This document shows positions 22,194 to 34,479 of a stretch of DNA of 64,000 nucleotides, piece after piece. The notes beneath the pieces were generated by a model. That model was not told the DNA's origin, did not search any database, and saw only the letters and a program-made list of their open reading frames with translations. The DNA lies in NCBI GenBank assembly GCA_001683735.1, contig LUGG01000029.1:248001-312000 (forward strand). Reading direction: 5' to 3'. Position 1 is the stretch's first letter, and every line of letters starts with the position of its first letter. Origin of the DNA: Grifola frondosa (taxonomy: Eukaryota; Basidiomycota; Agaricomycetes; Polyporales; Grifolaceae). A program made the position numbers and the translations under genes.

Positions 22194-23862
22194 ATGTCAT
22201 CCACTGTCAACGCCGAAGAGTATCGACAACTGTGAGTTACGCTTCCCCGCAAACCTTTCTCATCTAATGTATTCTACCATGCAGCTTCATCGAAATATAT
22301 TGTGGTGTATCGGCACCCGGTTAGTGATTCACGTACAATCTCTGGTCAGTTTCTCATTCCGATTTGTCGCAGCTCTTCTGGTCTACGAGTACCTTATCAC
22401 ATTCGACCGTGAATATCAGCTCGTATGGAAGCGTCGATTTTCGGCAGCCACCTTACTTTTTTTGCTGGCAAGATATTCTGTGCTGCTACAATTCATTCTT
22501 GCCCTCCCAACCATATATCAAATATCAACAATAGTATGATTCTCGTCCTGTTACTATAGACTGTCTTTACCCACTCATAGTTTCCAGAGCTGTTCTGCAT
22601 TGGTTTGGTCAACGACAGTTTTGGAGCTGCTCTTCCTATTTCTTGTGGCCTGTGAGTAGCCATACGATATTCTCACTCCTGACCGGTAATTTATATTTTG
22701 TGAAGCATTCTCAAGTCTGCGAGCATATGCCTTGTCTGGTCGTCAATGGCAAATTGCGTCCTTGATATTCATCTTGTCACTGGTTCAATGGGGAATTAAC
22801 CTGGTGAGCTCTGTCCTCGACATTGGGCTTGGCATGAAATTGAAGTGCGACACATACTTCTAGTTTGCAGATGTGCGGCAAATAGTGGTTGTAGCTCCGC
22901 CTCCGATCAATTGTACAGCAGTGCCTTTGGTCTCACCAGAGCTCAACAACATGTCAGTGAAATTCATTGATGCCACTGCAGATCGTTGACTGAACCCGTG
23001 CATCGTATAGATGTATGTAGTGCTGTCGGCCTCATATTGCTCGAGTGCGCGCTCACGCAATAATTCAAGTGACGTATGTAGCGCGTGCGGCCACAATCAC
23101 TGCCGATATATGTGTTATTGCAGTAACTATACACCAGACATACTGGAACAGACGAGCTGCGGCGGAGGCTAATCTCCGAACTCCGTTGCACACGGTGATC
23201 CTGAGGGACGGTGAGTTTCCATTCCTGCCTCGACATATGTGCGACCTGATGAGACTCCATCAGGTACGGTATACTTCTTGTAGGTTATGAAAAGCTAACA
23301 CCGACCTGATGTTAATTGACAATGGCATGTTCTATAGTGCTTTGTTACTGATGAATATTGCAGATATGGTATTCGTATATTTTGGAGACACCTTTGTAGG
23401 GACATTTGATTTGAATTGCTACTACCCTAACTAACCAACCTCATATGCTGTCGTCAGGAAGACTCCCCATACATGCTCACGTTCCTCGATCCGTCAGTAA
23501 CCTCAATTGATTGTCCTTTCTATTGATATTCATTGTGGCACAGAATAATAGCAATTCTCATCTCGCGGTTCATGCTCAATCTCCGCGAAATAGATGCATC
23601 ACAACGGGGCACGGAAGATTCAAGTCGCCCATCGTTTGTCGGCTCGGTCCAGTTTGAGGCTTTCGTCGAACCGCTCGGTGCTCCTCTCGACCATGAATTC
23701 TCGCTCTCTGCGATCGATCCCAGTTCCTTGGACGAGCAGATAGCTGATAGAGAGGGCGAGCACGAGGACACGCTGGACAATGGCGAGGAAATAGAATTAA
23801 GCCAGATGAGCTTTCATGAGCCATCTGAAGTCGAGGCAGGTCCATCCGGGTTCAGGGAGTAA
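22194..23862 (+). pseudogene. DUF6533-family multi-pass membrane protein, copy A
   Basis: The N-terminal DUF6533 signature is clear: LLVYEYLITFDREYQLVWKR, then FSAATLLFLLARY. Exons in order give MSSTVNAEEYRQ, FIEIYCGVSAP, the DUF6533 core, SCSALVWSTTVLELLFLFLV, FSSLRAYALSGRQWQIAS, FADVRQIVVVAPPPINC, RAATITADICVIAVTIHQTY, ILRDG, TVYF, ALLLMNIADMVFVYFGDTF and the hydrophilic C-terminus from 23,533 (RFMLNLREIDASQ, acidic tail). The multi-helix layout predicts a polytopic, receptor-like membrane protein; no ligand or function is known. Relative to copy C one base is missing at about 23,050, which breaks the frame before the last helices. A TATAA lies at 22126, 68 nt upstream of the ATG. Confidence 0.78.
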
Positions 23863-24269
23863 GCTACTAGGACTGCGATATTCTTTCGGTTCGTGCGCTA
23901 TTGCGATCCTGTCACCACAGCGTGTTTGCTGACATTGAGACTAGAAGAAAAGTGCATGTAGGAACTGGAGTCTGTCTGGCGTCAGGCATTGTCCTTCGTT
24001 GCTTTCTTGGAGTACTGTTACTTGGTGTCGTCAATTATAGTAGAGTCCGCCGCTGCGAGGTCATATCATGTGTACTAAACCATCATCACTCTCTTATCTT
24101 TTCGCGTTGATCTATCGGATTAATATGCGCGATCTCCTCAGGATGCACTTGTAATACGGCGTAGAATACAAAAAAAGAAGAAAACACAATTGTAATGCCT
24201 CCACAGATTACCTCGCGACCCGACGGAATGTAACAGACATCTTCCACCCAAGTCAATTCTCGACGGACT

Positions 24270-24615
24270 TGCATGAAAAAAGCGAGGCTCGGAGCTCGAG
24301 CACTTCTCGAGTGCGCACAGCAGCGGGACGCGCATCGCCGCCAGCTGCAGACTCGCTCCCCGCCTGGCCCCAAGCACACCTAGGTCGATGATTTCTGGAC
24401 TAGGTGATGCCAGTGCCCACGCGCTCGCGGTGCTCACGCACATCCTGACGCACATACGCACGCTCGCCATGTTGTATATGTCTGCTGCGGCGTGGCAGGG
24501 CATGCGGTGGTGTGCGTGAAAAGAACAAGCCGCTGGTGCAGAGGTACATGAGGCTACCAGAGGACTGCATCTGGAGTGTCAGGCGGCGCATGGAGGAGCT
24601 GGAAGTGTGCACGAG
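24270..24615 (+). pseudogene. Dynamitin-like 3' fragment, block A
   Basis: Plus-strand pieces such as LTHIRTLAMLYMSAAAWQGM and RRMEELEVC match the layout of the better-preserved fragment at 44,466-44,708 (IPTRLRALDALHTSATVFQG). Frames are interrupted. It lies about 400 bp downstream of DUF6533 copy A, as the larger dynamitin remnant lies downstream of copy B. The assignment rests mainly on that synteny and the short motif. Confidence 0.4.
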
Positions 24616-25830
24616 TTGAGAAGTCAGGCTGACCTGCTGACGCTCGCTGCGCTACAGCTCCCCGCTCATGCCGATGTTGGCTGTCTGATGTCCCAGCTAT
24701 GCTCCGCGAACTGTGGATCTCACGCGATTATCCCAAGACGTGACATAAGATCAATCTGTGAAGAAGAGAGCCATGAATCGAATGTGCAGTTATTGACGGT
24801 AAGAAGAAGTGATTGAACCTTTTCAGCGGAGGCGTGTTGCCAAAATCGCTGTGCAGACTGAACTGTCTCCACACCCTTCTGTGCATGTAATGGCCATTGA
24901 GCACAAGCAAAATTCTAACGTTATCACATGAACGCACCATACACAAGATGAAGATTATGATGATGCCCGGTGCATACGTCACACCGATCTGGAAGACACC
25001 TGCAGAAAGTCGACATGTATACCTTAGGACAACCGGAAGGTCGACATACTAATCAGCTCGGCATCACCAAGCGCATTCTCCAGAATATACGGTGCGGTGT
25101 ATTTCTCCGCACCGTATGTGTACAAGAACATAATTGTTCTGCGCGCAGGCAATGAGAACAAACGTAAAGGATCGGTCCTGAAGAGGACTTACCGCCACAG
25201 CATCGTACTCAACGAGTCAATGAATCTGCCTATTCCTCCATCTCACCCATCAACTGAGAACACGTAGCTTCAGTTATATATCGTCCAGATGGACATGGGG
25301 AGCCATATAGGCAGCAAAAAATCAGACAATGTGCCGTCGAGAGAAGGGGGCAACTCTGCCAACAGACACAAGGAGAGCCGCCGGTTAAAAACGTTGCTCT
25401 TAACTCTGAAACATCCGTGAGAATTCATGCAAATGTCTTGGTGCCACTTACCGGGGGAAGGCACGATTCCGTTCAGTCGCGCACGTAGTAACGAGTCGAA
25501 CGACGCCTATCTCTGGAACTTCGGACTCCAAAGCTTGGGAGGGTAACACTCTTGAGGCAATCTGCAACGTTTTGATAACGATCTTCAGTACATAGATATA
25601 TAGAGGCAAGATGACTAACCGAAACGCCTTGCATGAGGATGCATGATGTTGCGGACCACGATATAAGAGCCAAATGAGCCCAACCAAGCGCCAATGTCAA
25701 AAACGAGAGGCGCCTACCATTCCGGCGGCTAGCTGTTAGCGCTTGTAAGCCTAACCCTAGCGCTAGGTCATCAAAATCAGCGCCACCGAAGCGCCTAATA
25801 AGTAACTCTAGCTTAGCTCGTCACGCGCAC
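24616..25830. repeat. 3' part of duplicated block A, no intact gene
   Basis: Shared with 43,130-43,740 in block B: GATCTCACGCGATTATCCC, TTTTCAGCGGAGGCGTGTTGCC, GGACTTCGGACTCC, CAAGATGACTAACC. Only short frames occur, and minus-strand hydrophobic frames here are not supported by conservation that I can see. Confidence 0.5.
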
Positions 25831-25899
25831 GCGTCATGTCGTGCAGTATGTTTTCGCAAACGTTTCTTTCGTAGCTAGTCTCGCAACGTTGAAGGGGGA

Positions 25900-27461
25900 C
25901 ACCCATCCTCCACTTCTGCTGGCTCGGCTACATCGTCTGCACTGACATCCTCCCATACTACTAAGTACGCCAGCGACGACGGCCCCGAGACACATCAACA
26001 CGACCACTTCGCCGATGACCCGGACTTTTTCGACAGCGAGTCTCAAGACAGAGCCTGTATCGCGCTGAGCCTGACTCCTATGGTCAGATGGTGGACATTG
26101 ATTGACGATGCCTGACGCACATGACCGCATGCTGGCACGGCATCCAATTCCCCGCCAACTTCATCCGGGTCGCTGATACAGGTAGCTTGCTCTATCATAC
26201 TCCACAGAATGACGGTGTCACTACTACGGCATGCGCCCTGGGCGTGGATGAGGAGCTAAGCAGTATATATCAGTGCTATTCAGTAGTGCTGGTGCTAACT
26301 ATATGCGTCTCTGTCTTAGGGATCGCTCGCGCATTTCCGTCGACGTGCACTTGTTTCGAGTCTGGATCGTTATGCCATTCATTAATAGATTATACAGCAG
26401 GTATTTACGCTGTATTTCGTGAACTTCATACACTTCTGATAGCGTCGGGCACGCAGAGGCCATTTGCGTCTGCTAACCTCGTCTCTTTGCAGGAGTTCTC
26501 TCCAGTTAAAGTCAATACCGGCCATACGACTTTTTGCTAGCATTCACCTCACATGACTCCCAAACTAATCATTAGCCAGTCATTTCTCGCGGTCGATGAC
26601 ACATGGTCTTGGTTAACTGTATTCTGCAGATACGCATTGTCGGATGTCCTATGGTTCTCTTCTGAAGTTCTGCAACGCTGTAGAGTTTCCAACATTCGAG
26701 GCAACCATGGCAGCGTTGGGTTGCTTTGGTATATATATGCTTGCGAGCTTGCGCCGGAGCAGGTCGCACTTCGCTGGTGGCCATATCATATCTTTCCATC
26801 CGTGATTCCGTGTCTGCGAACGTGCAGTCTGGGCTCGCACGCGCTGCAGGCTCTGTTCCTATCCTATCACGCAAGCTACCAACTAACTTTCTGCAGCAGA
26901 TACACAGCCTGTGCTTCGACTTCTCACTGGGTGGTTCATTTATACACATCGTCGTTCATCTTTCCGTGCTCTTCTGAACGGAAGGTGTCATGGCCGACAG
27001 GCAGTGATCTATCTGGTGTGAAAAACTACTCATCTCAACTCAACTGCTGACAGTGAACTTTGCTCGTACAGCTACGATCAATCTCATTCCGACAGCAAGG
27101 ATGTCGCAGTGTAGTGGCGTTCGCCTCGAAGGTAGATATAAGTGCAAGAGTTGTTTCTCCATTTCTGCTAAAACATGGAATCCCACGTCTTTCGGACTAC
27201 CTCATACCATGTCAGAGTCGTCCGTCGTTTGTGGCCTCGCTCCAGCTTGCAGCTTCTGTTGGACCCCTCGGTGCCCTTCTCAACCGCGAATTCTCGTTCT
27301 CCGCGATGGATTCCGGTTCCTGGGATGAGCAGGGAGTTTATGGAGAAGGAGAGCACGAGGCCATGCTGGATAATAATGAGGAAATAGTGTCAGGTCGGAC
27401 AAGCGTTCCTGGGCCATTTGAACTCGAAGCCGATCCATCTGAGGTCGGGGTAGGCTACTAG
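25900..27461 (+). pseudogene. Block D: DUF6533 remnant with promoter and 5' flank fused to the last exon
   Basis: The upstream flank, the TATAA (27137-27141) and the start region (CTCATACCATGTCAGAG, ATG 27209) match copies A-C. Directly after the start codon the sequence jumps to the last exon (equivalent to SFVASLQ, LGALLNREFSFSAMD, acidic tail to the stop at 27,459-27,461). All membrane-spanning exons are missing. The last-exon frame is not in frame with the ATG, so no related protein is made. Confidence 0.75.
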
Positions 27462-27772
27462 GACTGTGACATTTGTTTGGTTCGTATGGTATTCTGTCTC
27501 ACCATTACCTCGTATGTGCTGGTGTTCATTCTAATATATGCGGGAATTGAAGTGCCTCCTTCTCTTTCTTAGAGTATTCTGCCTCATCGTCGTCGTATGT
27601 ATTCAGTCATCATCACGCTCTTTTATCACGGTTAGCATTGCATCTCCAACTCATTAATACAAGCAGCAGCGCAGAAAAAGTGGTATAAGTAAAGGTGACA
27701 GGCTGCGTGATAGTATCTCCTTAGCACCTAATGAAGACATTGAAGCGACAGCATACCTCTCTCGCCTCAAAC

Positions 27773-30700
27773 CTAATGTTCATTTTCTTGACTTGTATGC
27801 TGGATGCCGCGATCGAGTTGCGAGCCTTTCGCATACAAAGTCCCGATAACTTCGAGTAGTTGTTCCATGCGAAGCAAGCGGTCTTCGACCGCGCCAAATT
27901 TCGTCTCAAATTTGCGCTCCAGACTTTCCAGCTTGAGGTCGGTCGGGCTTTGCTCGTCCTCGTCAACGACCGTCACTGCCACTTCCTCTTGGCATCTGAC
28001 CAGGCCATGTGAAGCTTGGTGCTTTCCTGCAGATACGCCACCTTTCCCATCGCAAGCGTTGCATATGAACGTATCATCTAGTTCGAAAGTATTTGGTCTT
28101 CGCATTCGGAATGCTTCGAGAATCAGCTCACCTTGACAGACGAAGCAATACCAACATGGCCGAGCCACCCGCTCTCCACATACCACACATGCCAATCTCT
28201 TCTCGACGATCTTTGCCGTACGGGATGGGGCATTCTCTGACTCGGACGCCTCATCTGAAGGCGAGGCCACTGCAGTATCCGGAGTCGTCTGTTCTGCTAA
28301 TGGGGTTTCCGATTCTTTCGTCTGTACGACTTGCTCAGATGACACACCCACATCCTCCCCATCTGCCCCAGCCTGCGCCGCCTCCATTTCTGCCGAATCC
28401 TCGAACGCCGCTTTGGCCTTCTTCAGCGCATCTCGCGCTGCACGGTAATTCTGACCGTACTCTCTCCAGTCAAGAATATTGGTCCGCAGTTTGAAAACAT
28501 TGTGCGTAGTCAGGTGCGGCGATTCCAAGTCGTCCCTCTTGTCCTTGTGGATCTCCGCACTCATGCACGTCGGTTTATCGCAAAGTTCAACAGACGTTTT
28601 GCCGTCACATTCGAGACAAACCACCCGCCCCCCGTGGATCGTTTCGCCGCAGTTCTCGCAGAAGACGGTTCTACGAACCATACAGTGAGTTCTTCTTAAC
28701 AAAAGAGAGAGTGAGACCGACTCACATGTGCACAGGGGTGCTTCGCTGTTGATAGTCGTGCAACACATGGTACCAGCGAGCATCTGCTGTCGTTAGTGAC
28801 TGCGCGATCTTCCTGAGGTCATCGAGGTCATCGGCAGTAAGCTCATTGTCTGCTTGACGTTTGAGGTAGCCAACATATTTCCGCCTGTTGTCTCGGCGCG
28901 GCTTCAGGTAAGACCAGGAGAACATCCGTCGGCGAACTTGATTTTGCACCGCATTCAGAGCATATTGCCATAATGCTCGCGTCGTGTTTGTTTCGAATGC
29001 CGCTGGTGGGGGACGGACGCACATCACCTCAGCCGGCACTCGCTTGTATATGAATGTGAACGGCAATTCCGCCGGGTTATAGCCCCAAGTTCCCGAGAAC
29101 GTCATTCCGCTCTCGTCGATGGTGCCGCGAAAATGTTACCTCAAGAATCGTGTAGCGTATGTCTGCGTGAACGTATACGTCACTAAGCCCTCAGAATTAA
29201 CGTTGGCGTCGCCGGTGATTGCATAGGCTGTCCCTCCAGGTGTACTGCTGGTAGCCTCGAAATGTTGGCCATCAGAGGAGGCATGGAAATATACAGATGA
29301 TATAGGCCCGTATGGATAATGGTCGTTGGCTAGGAAGCCGTTCCATCTTCCAAGCCTAACATTCAAATCAGTTCGTGACTCGCATGAATGAACGTGAACA
29401 CTCGCATTGCTTTCAGTGGGTCTTCCGCTTGCCGGTCGGCATCCGTCTCGATATCTTCTTGATAATTGTAGATATCTTCGGTATCCAGAGGATAGTTAAG
29501 CGGTTTACTGATGTCAGTGTCTTGACGCTCCACCGAGTCGTCATACTCGTACTGTGGCCACTCGGATTCCCGCAAGCGTTGCATGGTCCAACAATCGCTC
29601 GAGTCATGCCAGAAATCGAACTGCAGGGGGCAACAGTCTATAAATTGCAGTGGGTGAGCCAGCGGGACTCACCATCTCACAAGCGAACGTCTTGAACTGT
29701 TGCGCAGGGTCGAGCCTTTGCTGCTTGAACAGGTCTAATTAATGATAGCGCAGTATGAGGCACGAGCATGGAATGGTGTTCTCAATGATTAACGACTGAC
29801 CTTCCAGGTCTCTATGGCGCTCATTTACAGCACCGAACACCCACTGTATCGTGGCCGCAGCATCCCACAGCTCATCTTTGTTAATCATCGTTGTCCGACA
29901 CGTTCGCATGATCTCGTAGTCGCGACTAAGAAGCAGATACAGCAACGGAAACAGATACTGCAAGAGCAAACAAGTAATTAGTTACCAATCACAGGAATAT
30001 GCTGGCATACAAGATTTGCGTACTTTCTCAATCCTGCCAGGGCCAGTGATGAGTCTGAGCGTGTCCGCAGCGTCGACATCGTAGCAGACCGTCTCCAATC
30101 CTTCCCTCAAGCGTTGCTCTTCGCTATCCACATAACTCTGGAACCGTGCGCGGAGAGAATCTGATGTTCCACAAAAAGTCCGAAATGACATTATGAGTTC
30201 TGTGACGAGTTGCCACACATTCTCAAAGTATATGTCGACATCGTTGCGGTTCGCAGGATGCAGTAGAGGCTTCAACGAGAACATCTTGTTGAGTAGTTGG
30301 TGGATCTTCTGCGCATAAGTTATCTTGTCATCTGCCATCCTACACTCGTAGTCAGTGGTAGTCTATAATCGAAATAAGAACTGAATACCAATCGCCCAAT
30401 ATGCGAGCCAATGAAGCAAGCTGTTGATACGAGTCAATACTACAAGAAAGGTGAGGTGCAGGTCGATGAAACTCACCTCCATTCCTTGGGCCTAGGGGTC
30501 GTAAATTGGTTCACCTCTGCGACCGTGATGAATCCGGAGGCATCGTCATCAAAAGCTTCGATGATGGGCTGCAGCCGTGTTACGTTGATATATTTGAGCG
30601 CCCACTCATCAGCTTCTGCAATATGTAGGCTCTCGAGATTGACGTGTTGGCGTTTCTTTTCGTCCATCTTTTCGCGGTAGTAGTCTCGGAGAGCGAGTAC

Positions 30701-32522
30701 GAAATGTCGCGCTTTGACATTGCCACGCCAGCGCTACACATACCTGTGTATCAGCGGTACAACACTCTACGAACGAACGAGAGATATCACCATCTCTTTC
30801 CAGATCTCATGAATATCCTATAGCACAAGAGTATCGTCTCAGTACATTCATACATATCCGATGGCGCGAACTTACGGGATCGATGATCTTGTCGTGCGGA
30901 CCCGACGTGACAGACTCGATGACGCGATCGCCTTCGTGATGAATAACACGGCTCATCTCTTCCGCCAGCTCTCTCTGTTGCATCTTGAACTTCCTCTCGA
31001 ATGCCTCGAAGTTGTTGCTGATCGCAGTAGCAGGGTCGTCAAACAGCTCCTTCTTTAGAATATCGAAGTCGCTTTCTGCAGCCCGAGCAGTGTGATCTGC
31101 ACCCTTGCGATCTGGTTGTTTTGTCGAGCTCGGTGTGGTCGACGACGTCAGCTTCACTGCAAGAAGCTCCTGAAGTACTTCGTCATTCTGGAGCACAGCC
31201 TTAGCACCGCCTTTCCGCTGGACCAGACCCGCGAGCTCTTGCTCCTGTGCCGACACGGTTTTCACGAAGAACTCCAGCACCAAATCAATTCTGTGCACAT
31301 CGTCAGCCTTGGCCGAGAAGATGATGAGAAACTTACTTGTCATCAAGCGTATTTAGCTTTTCGTTGGCGTTGTCCACACCGACACTGACGTGAACGGACA
31401 TGGCGAAATGGAATACGTGATGAATCCTTGCAGTGTGCTGTCCCACACGGATCCCTTGAGTACTTTCACGAGCAGTTTCTTCTTCGAGTAGGTGTCGCAT
31501 GCGTTTGCGCAGTCCATGATATCATCTGCGGTCTTCTTCACTAGCTCTTGCATTTGAGCCTTGATCGTGATTCCATCCGGGCCGATGCTATCTTCATCCT
31601 TGATGGTTCGTAATCTGTGCACTACAATCAATGACCAAGATGTAAGTGACCAGCCCATTCGTACTGGAGGAGTGCCGCCATCATGTCTTTCATCTCCAAG
31701 AAAAGCACGTTGATCTTCTTGTCGTTACTCCGTCGCTTCACGTCCAGTTCAATCACCACCTTGAATGCACCAACTGCCACTGTAGAACATCTTAGCATCT
31801 TTACAATACATGTAAACTTGTCACTTACGACCAATGAACGGATGTAGCTGGGCGACTTCATCCAGCGCCTTGATGAGCCCCGGGAGGCTTTCCATCAACG
31901 TATTCAAACCGTCTCGGATATTTTTCATGGCGTCGCTCTCGAATGCTGTTTTCACAGCCGATGAATAGCTCTGAGCCGTCGTGACATCAGTTTGAGTAGC
32001 CGAGAGCACGTCGCCTATAAGATATGCTCTTGTAAGCGTTCCTTTTGTCTCGCAACGTGAAGAGGACATACCAGACATGTTTGCAAGTTTGGTGGCCTTG
32101 GAAGCATTGTAACTTTGAAACTCGTTAGTCGCACCATAGAGCTTCGTGGAAGTCACTCCGAGTTTCTTAGATAGCTCAGGATCGTCGTCAGTACCTGGAT
32201 GGGTGAGCCTATAACTACATTGGACGAAGTACTTGGATCACCGTCAGCGATGAGGGAGGAAATAATTCTGGAGAGGGGAACTGCACGACGACCGATGGAG
32301 GGTCAGCACTATCAGCACTCGCGACGGACTTGTCCTGCTCGGGATTGTCCTTCCGTTTTCCGAATAACGGGCCATAGTGGATGGGATGTCCTGCGGAGCT
32401 ATAATTTGGGCGACCTTTTTATGACAATGAGCGCTCGGTCGGTACCCCACACAGCATCGAAAATGGTACAATCACTGCCACTATCAATGCGAGATCTCAA
32501 GACCTCTTGGCCTGGGCGGCCA
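27773..32522 (-). CDS. Large multidomain EF-hand / double ZZ-type zinc-finger protein (agaricomycete family), one internal stop
   Basis: Multi-exon minus-strand gene. In order: an N-terminal helical region (STKLYGATNEFQSYNASKATKL; KVVIELDVKRRSNDKKINVLF; LVKKTADDIMDCANACDTYSKKK); a charged helical segment (31,346-30,807); an EF-hand with loop DDDASGFITVAE at 30550-30515; a helical middle (30,338-29,739); a beta-rich segment ending GTWGYNPAELPF; and a C-terminal cysteine region with CENC/CLEC/LCDKPTC and final His residues (28660-28502), then a second CVVC/CFVC/CNAC/H-H cluster (28189-28007) and a coiled coil. The family recurs in mushroom genomes to my memory; calcium binding and a scaffold role are inferred. 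An in-frame TAA at 29138-29136 (possibly CAA to TAA) interrupts it. The first exon is uncertain. Confidence 0.7.
30515..30550 (-). other. EF-hand calcium-binding loop
   Basis: The twelve residues DDDASGFITVAE have Asp at 1 and 3, Ser at 5, Gly at 6, Ile at 8 and Glu at 12, a canonical loop. Only one EF-hand is visible, so pairing would need a partner or a cryptic second loop. Confidence 0.85.
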
Positions 32523-33028
32523 TAGTATGTTTTGCATATGATTGGAGCGTTGCACTATGGCAACAATTTAGCATGTTTGATAGCTATCAGGCCGGCCCAT
32601 CATTGACAACGTACGTATATGGACTAGGACATAGAACGGTTGTCAGAAGAGCCTGGCGCATGGTGAACTGCAGTGCGCAGTGATGGACACGGTGTGCTGC
32701 AAAAAGGTTGAATGGCCCAGCATCATATGCATGATCGATAGGCGAATCCTTGTGGCGAGGCAGTGCGGTGGCGGTGGTAGCAGAGTGCAGTCCTAATCAG
32801 ATCTACGCACCGTAATGTCGGCAATTTCCATATATGTATAGGGCGCCTTTTCTACATATTCTCATTTTCAACTTGGATTTCTTTATTTTGTGCATATGTA
32901 TGTGCATGCCGGAGCAGTCGCGTGCTGGAAGCTCGAGGTAAGTATATGATCGCATGCTCCCGTTCTCAAACATTAATGCTTCCATCGTTTACTCTCCAGA
33001 TGGGACAAACTCGAGAACATTGACGACC

Positions 33029-34213
33029 ATGTCGCACGCATCGGATAAGCTCCTCCTGTTGCTCTGTCGCTCAAGTATAGTCGTAGAGCGAAGAATTCCC
33101 TTGTCATTCACGGCGGAGCCGGCACAATGGATCGCTCTCGCTCGACACCGCAGTTGTGCGCTAAGTACAAGGCAGCACTGAGCCGCGCTCTTCTCACAGG
33201 GCATACTGTTCTCAATGCTCGTGGAGAGGCGATGGATGCAGTAGTTGCTGCTGTTTCAGTCATGAAAAGTATGTTTATGTGTACTGCTCTATCTTTCTGT
33301 CTAGTATAACCCTGTGATCAGAGCCCACTCTTCGCTCTTCAACGCTGGGAAAGGCGCCGTGTTCAATGTCGTGGGCAAATTCTCTTGCGGCTCACCTGAA
33401 TATGAGCTCACATTCTGCAGAACGAACTCGATACATCTATCATGCTGTCCCCCGCCATCCACGTACCCCGCCATTCCTTCCACGCGACGCTGCGTCGGCC
33501 TTACTCTCCTCACGCACACGCGCAACCCCTCCAAGCTCGCCCGTGAGCTCTACCTCACTCCCCGTGCCGCCCCGCATACCATGCTCTCCGGAAACGCCGC
33601 AGAGGCACTATGCGCGTCCCTCTGTGTCGCGCTCGTCGATGAGAGCTACTTTTACACAGAAGCACACTGGAGAGAGCACGGTCGTGGGCTTGGGCTACCA
33701 GAGGAGCCACTACCATACCCCGGTACTGACGAGGAGTCCAGTTTAGACACTATTGCACCAAGTGTGCCATTGCAAGACTTGCCGAAGGGGACTGTGACTG
33801 CAGTGGCCTTGGACGAGCGCGGGTGTATTGCAGCAGCAGCCTCGACTGGAGGACGCACCAACAAGCTCGTAGGTCATATCGGGGACACCCACCGAGCATG
33901 GGCAATGACTTCTGTACAGAGGAATGGCTTGTGCATGGGTGGTTGCGTCGGACATGGCGGAGGGTACGTGGACGCGTGACTACAGTCGCTGTGGGCACAA
34001 GCAGAACTGGTGATGGCGATGTATGTGAATTATATTCGTGGTGAAGGAGGTGCTGAAACACATTGGCAGAATTTTATACGGCTCGCGACCGCATTAACCA
34101 TCAGACGACGCATGAAGTTCTTGGGCGAGCCTCTGGGTGGGGCGGCAAGTCAGTGCGTTGAGGAGCCCCGTCAGAGCAGGGAATTGGAGATCAGGCGTCG
34201 TCTGCCTCGATAA
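33029..34213 (+). CDS. L-asparaginase / isoaspartyl peptidase-like Ntn hydrolase, frame interrupted
   Basis: Type-2 asparaginase signatures are present: SLVIHGGAGTM near the start, EAMDAVVAAVSVM, SLFNAGKGAVFNV, NELDTSIML, TRNPSKLARELYL, then the autocleavage region GTVTAVALDERGCIAAAASTGGRTNKLVG in separate adjoining codons, with the Thr of GTV as the expected nucleophile, and SRTGDGD-NFIRLATA near the end. Introns fit at about 33,268, 33,380-33,430 and 34,020-34,067. Frame changes sit between the start (33,029) and the HGGAG motif, at the C-run 33,449-33,453, and at 33,888-33,890, where one more C would restore GDTPPSMGNDF. It would hydrolyse asparagine or isoaspartyl dipeptides. It lies between two copies of the EF-hand/ZZ gene on the opposite strand. 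Confidence 0.72.
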
Positions 34214-34479
34214 ATATGGCTATAGTAGGTCTTTGTTACAATTTCAATTAGTATTACATTACCGAAAACCTTTATTATGCTAGCAACAATATTCCCGCAA
34301 CCATACACAAGGCAAAGCAAAATATCCACCAGTAACTTCTCCCCCACCGTTTCTTTTTCTTTTGGCATCTTGCCCCTTGGCTACACATCTCAGCGCGATC
34401 ATCTATATTGCTCTATTACATAGGACGTCCTCTCGTGATACTGACGCACATGGTCTATCGATGGCATCATCCCGACACG

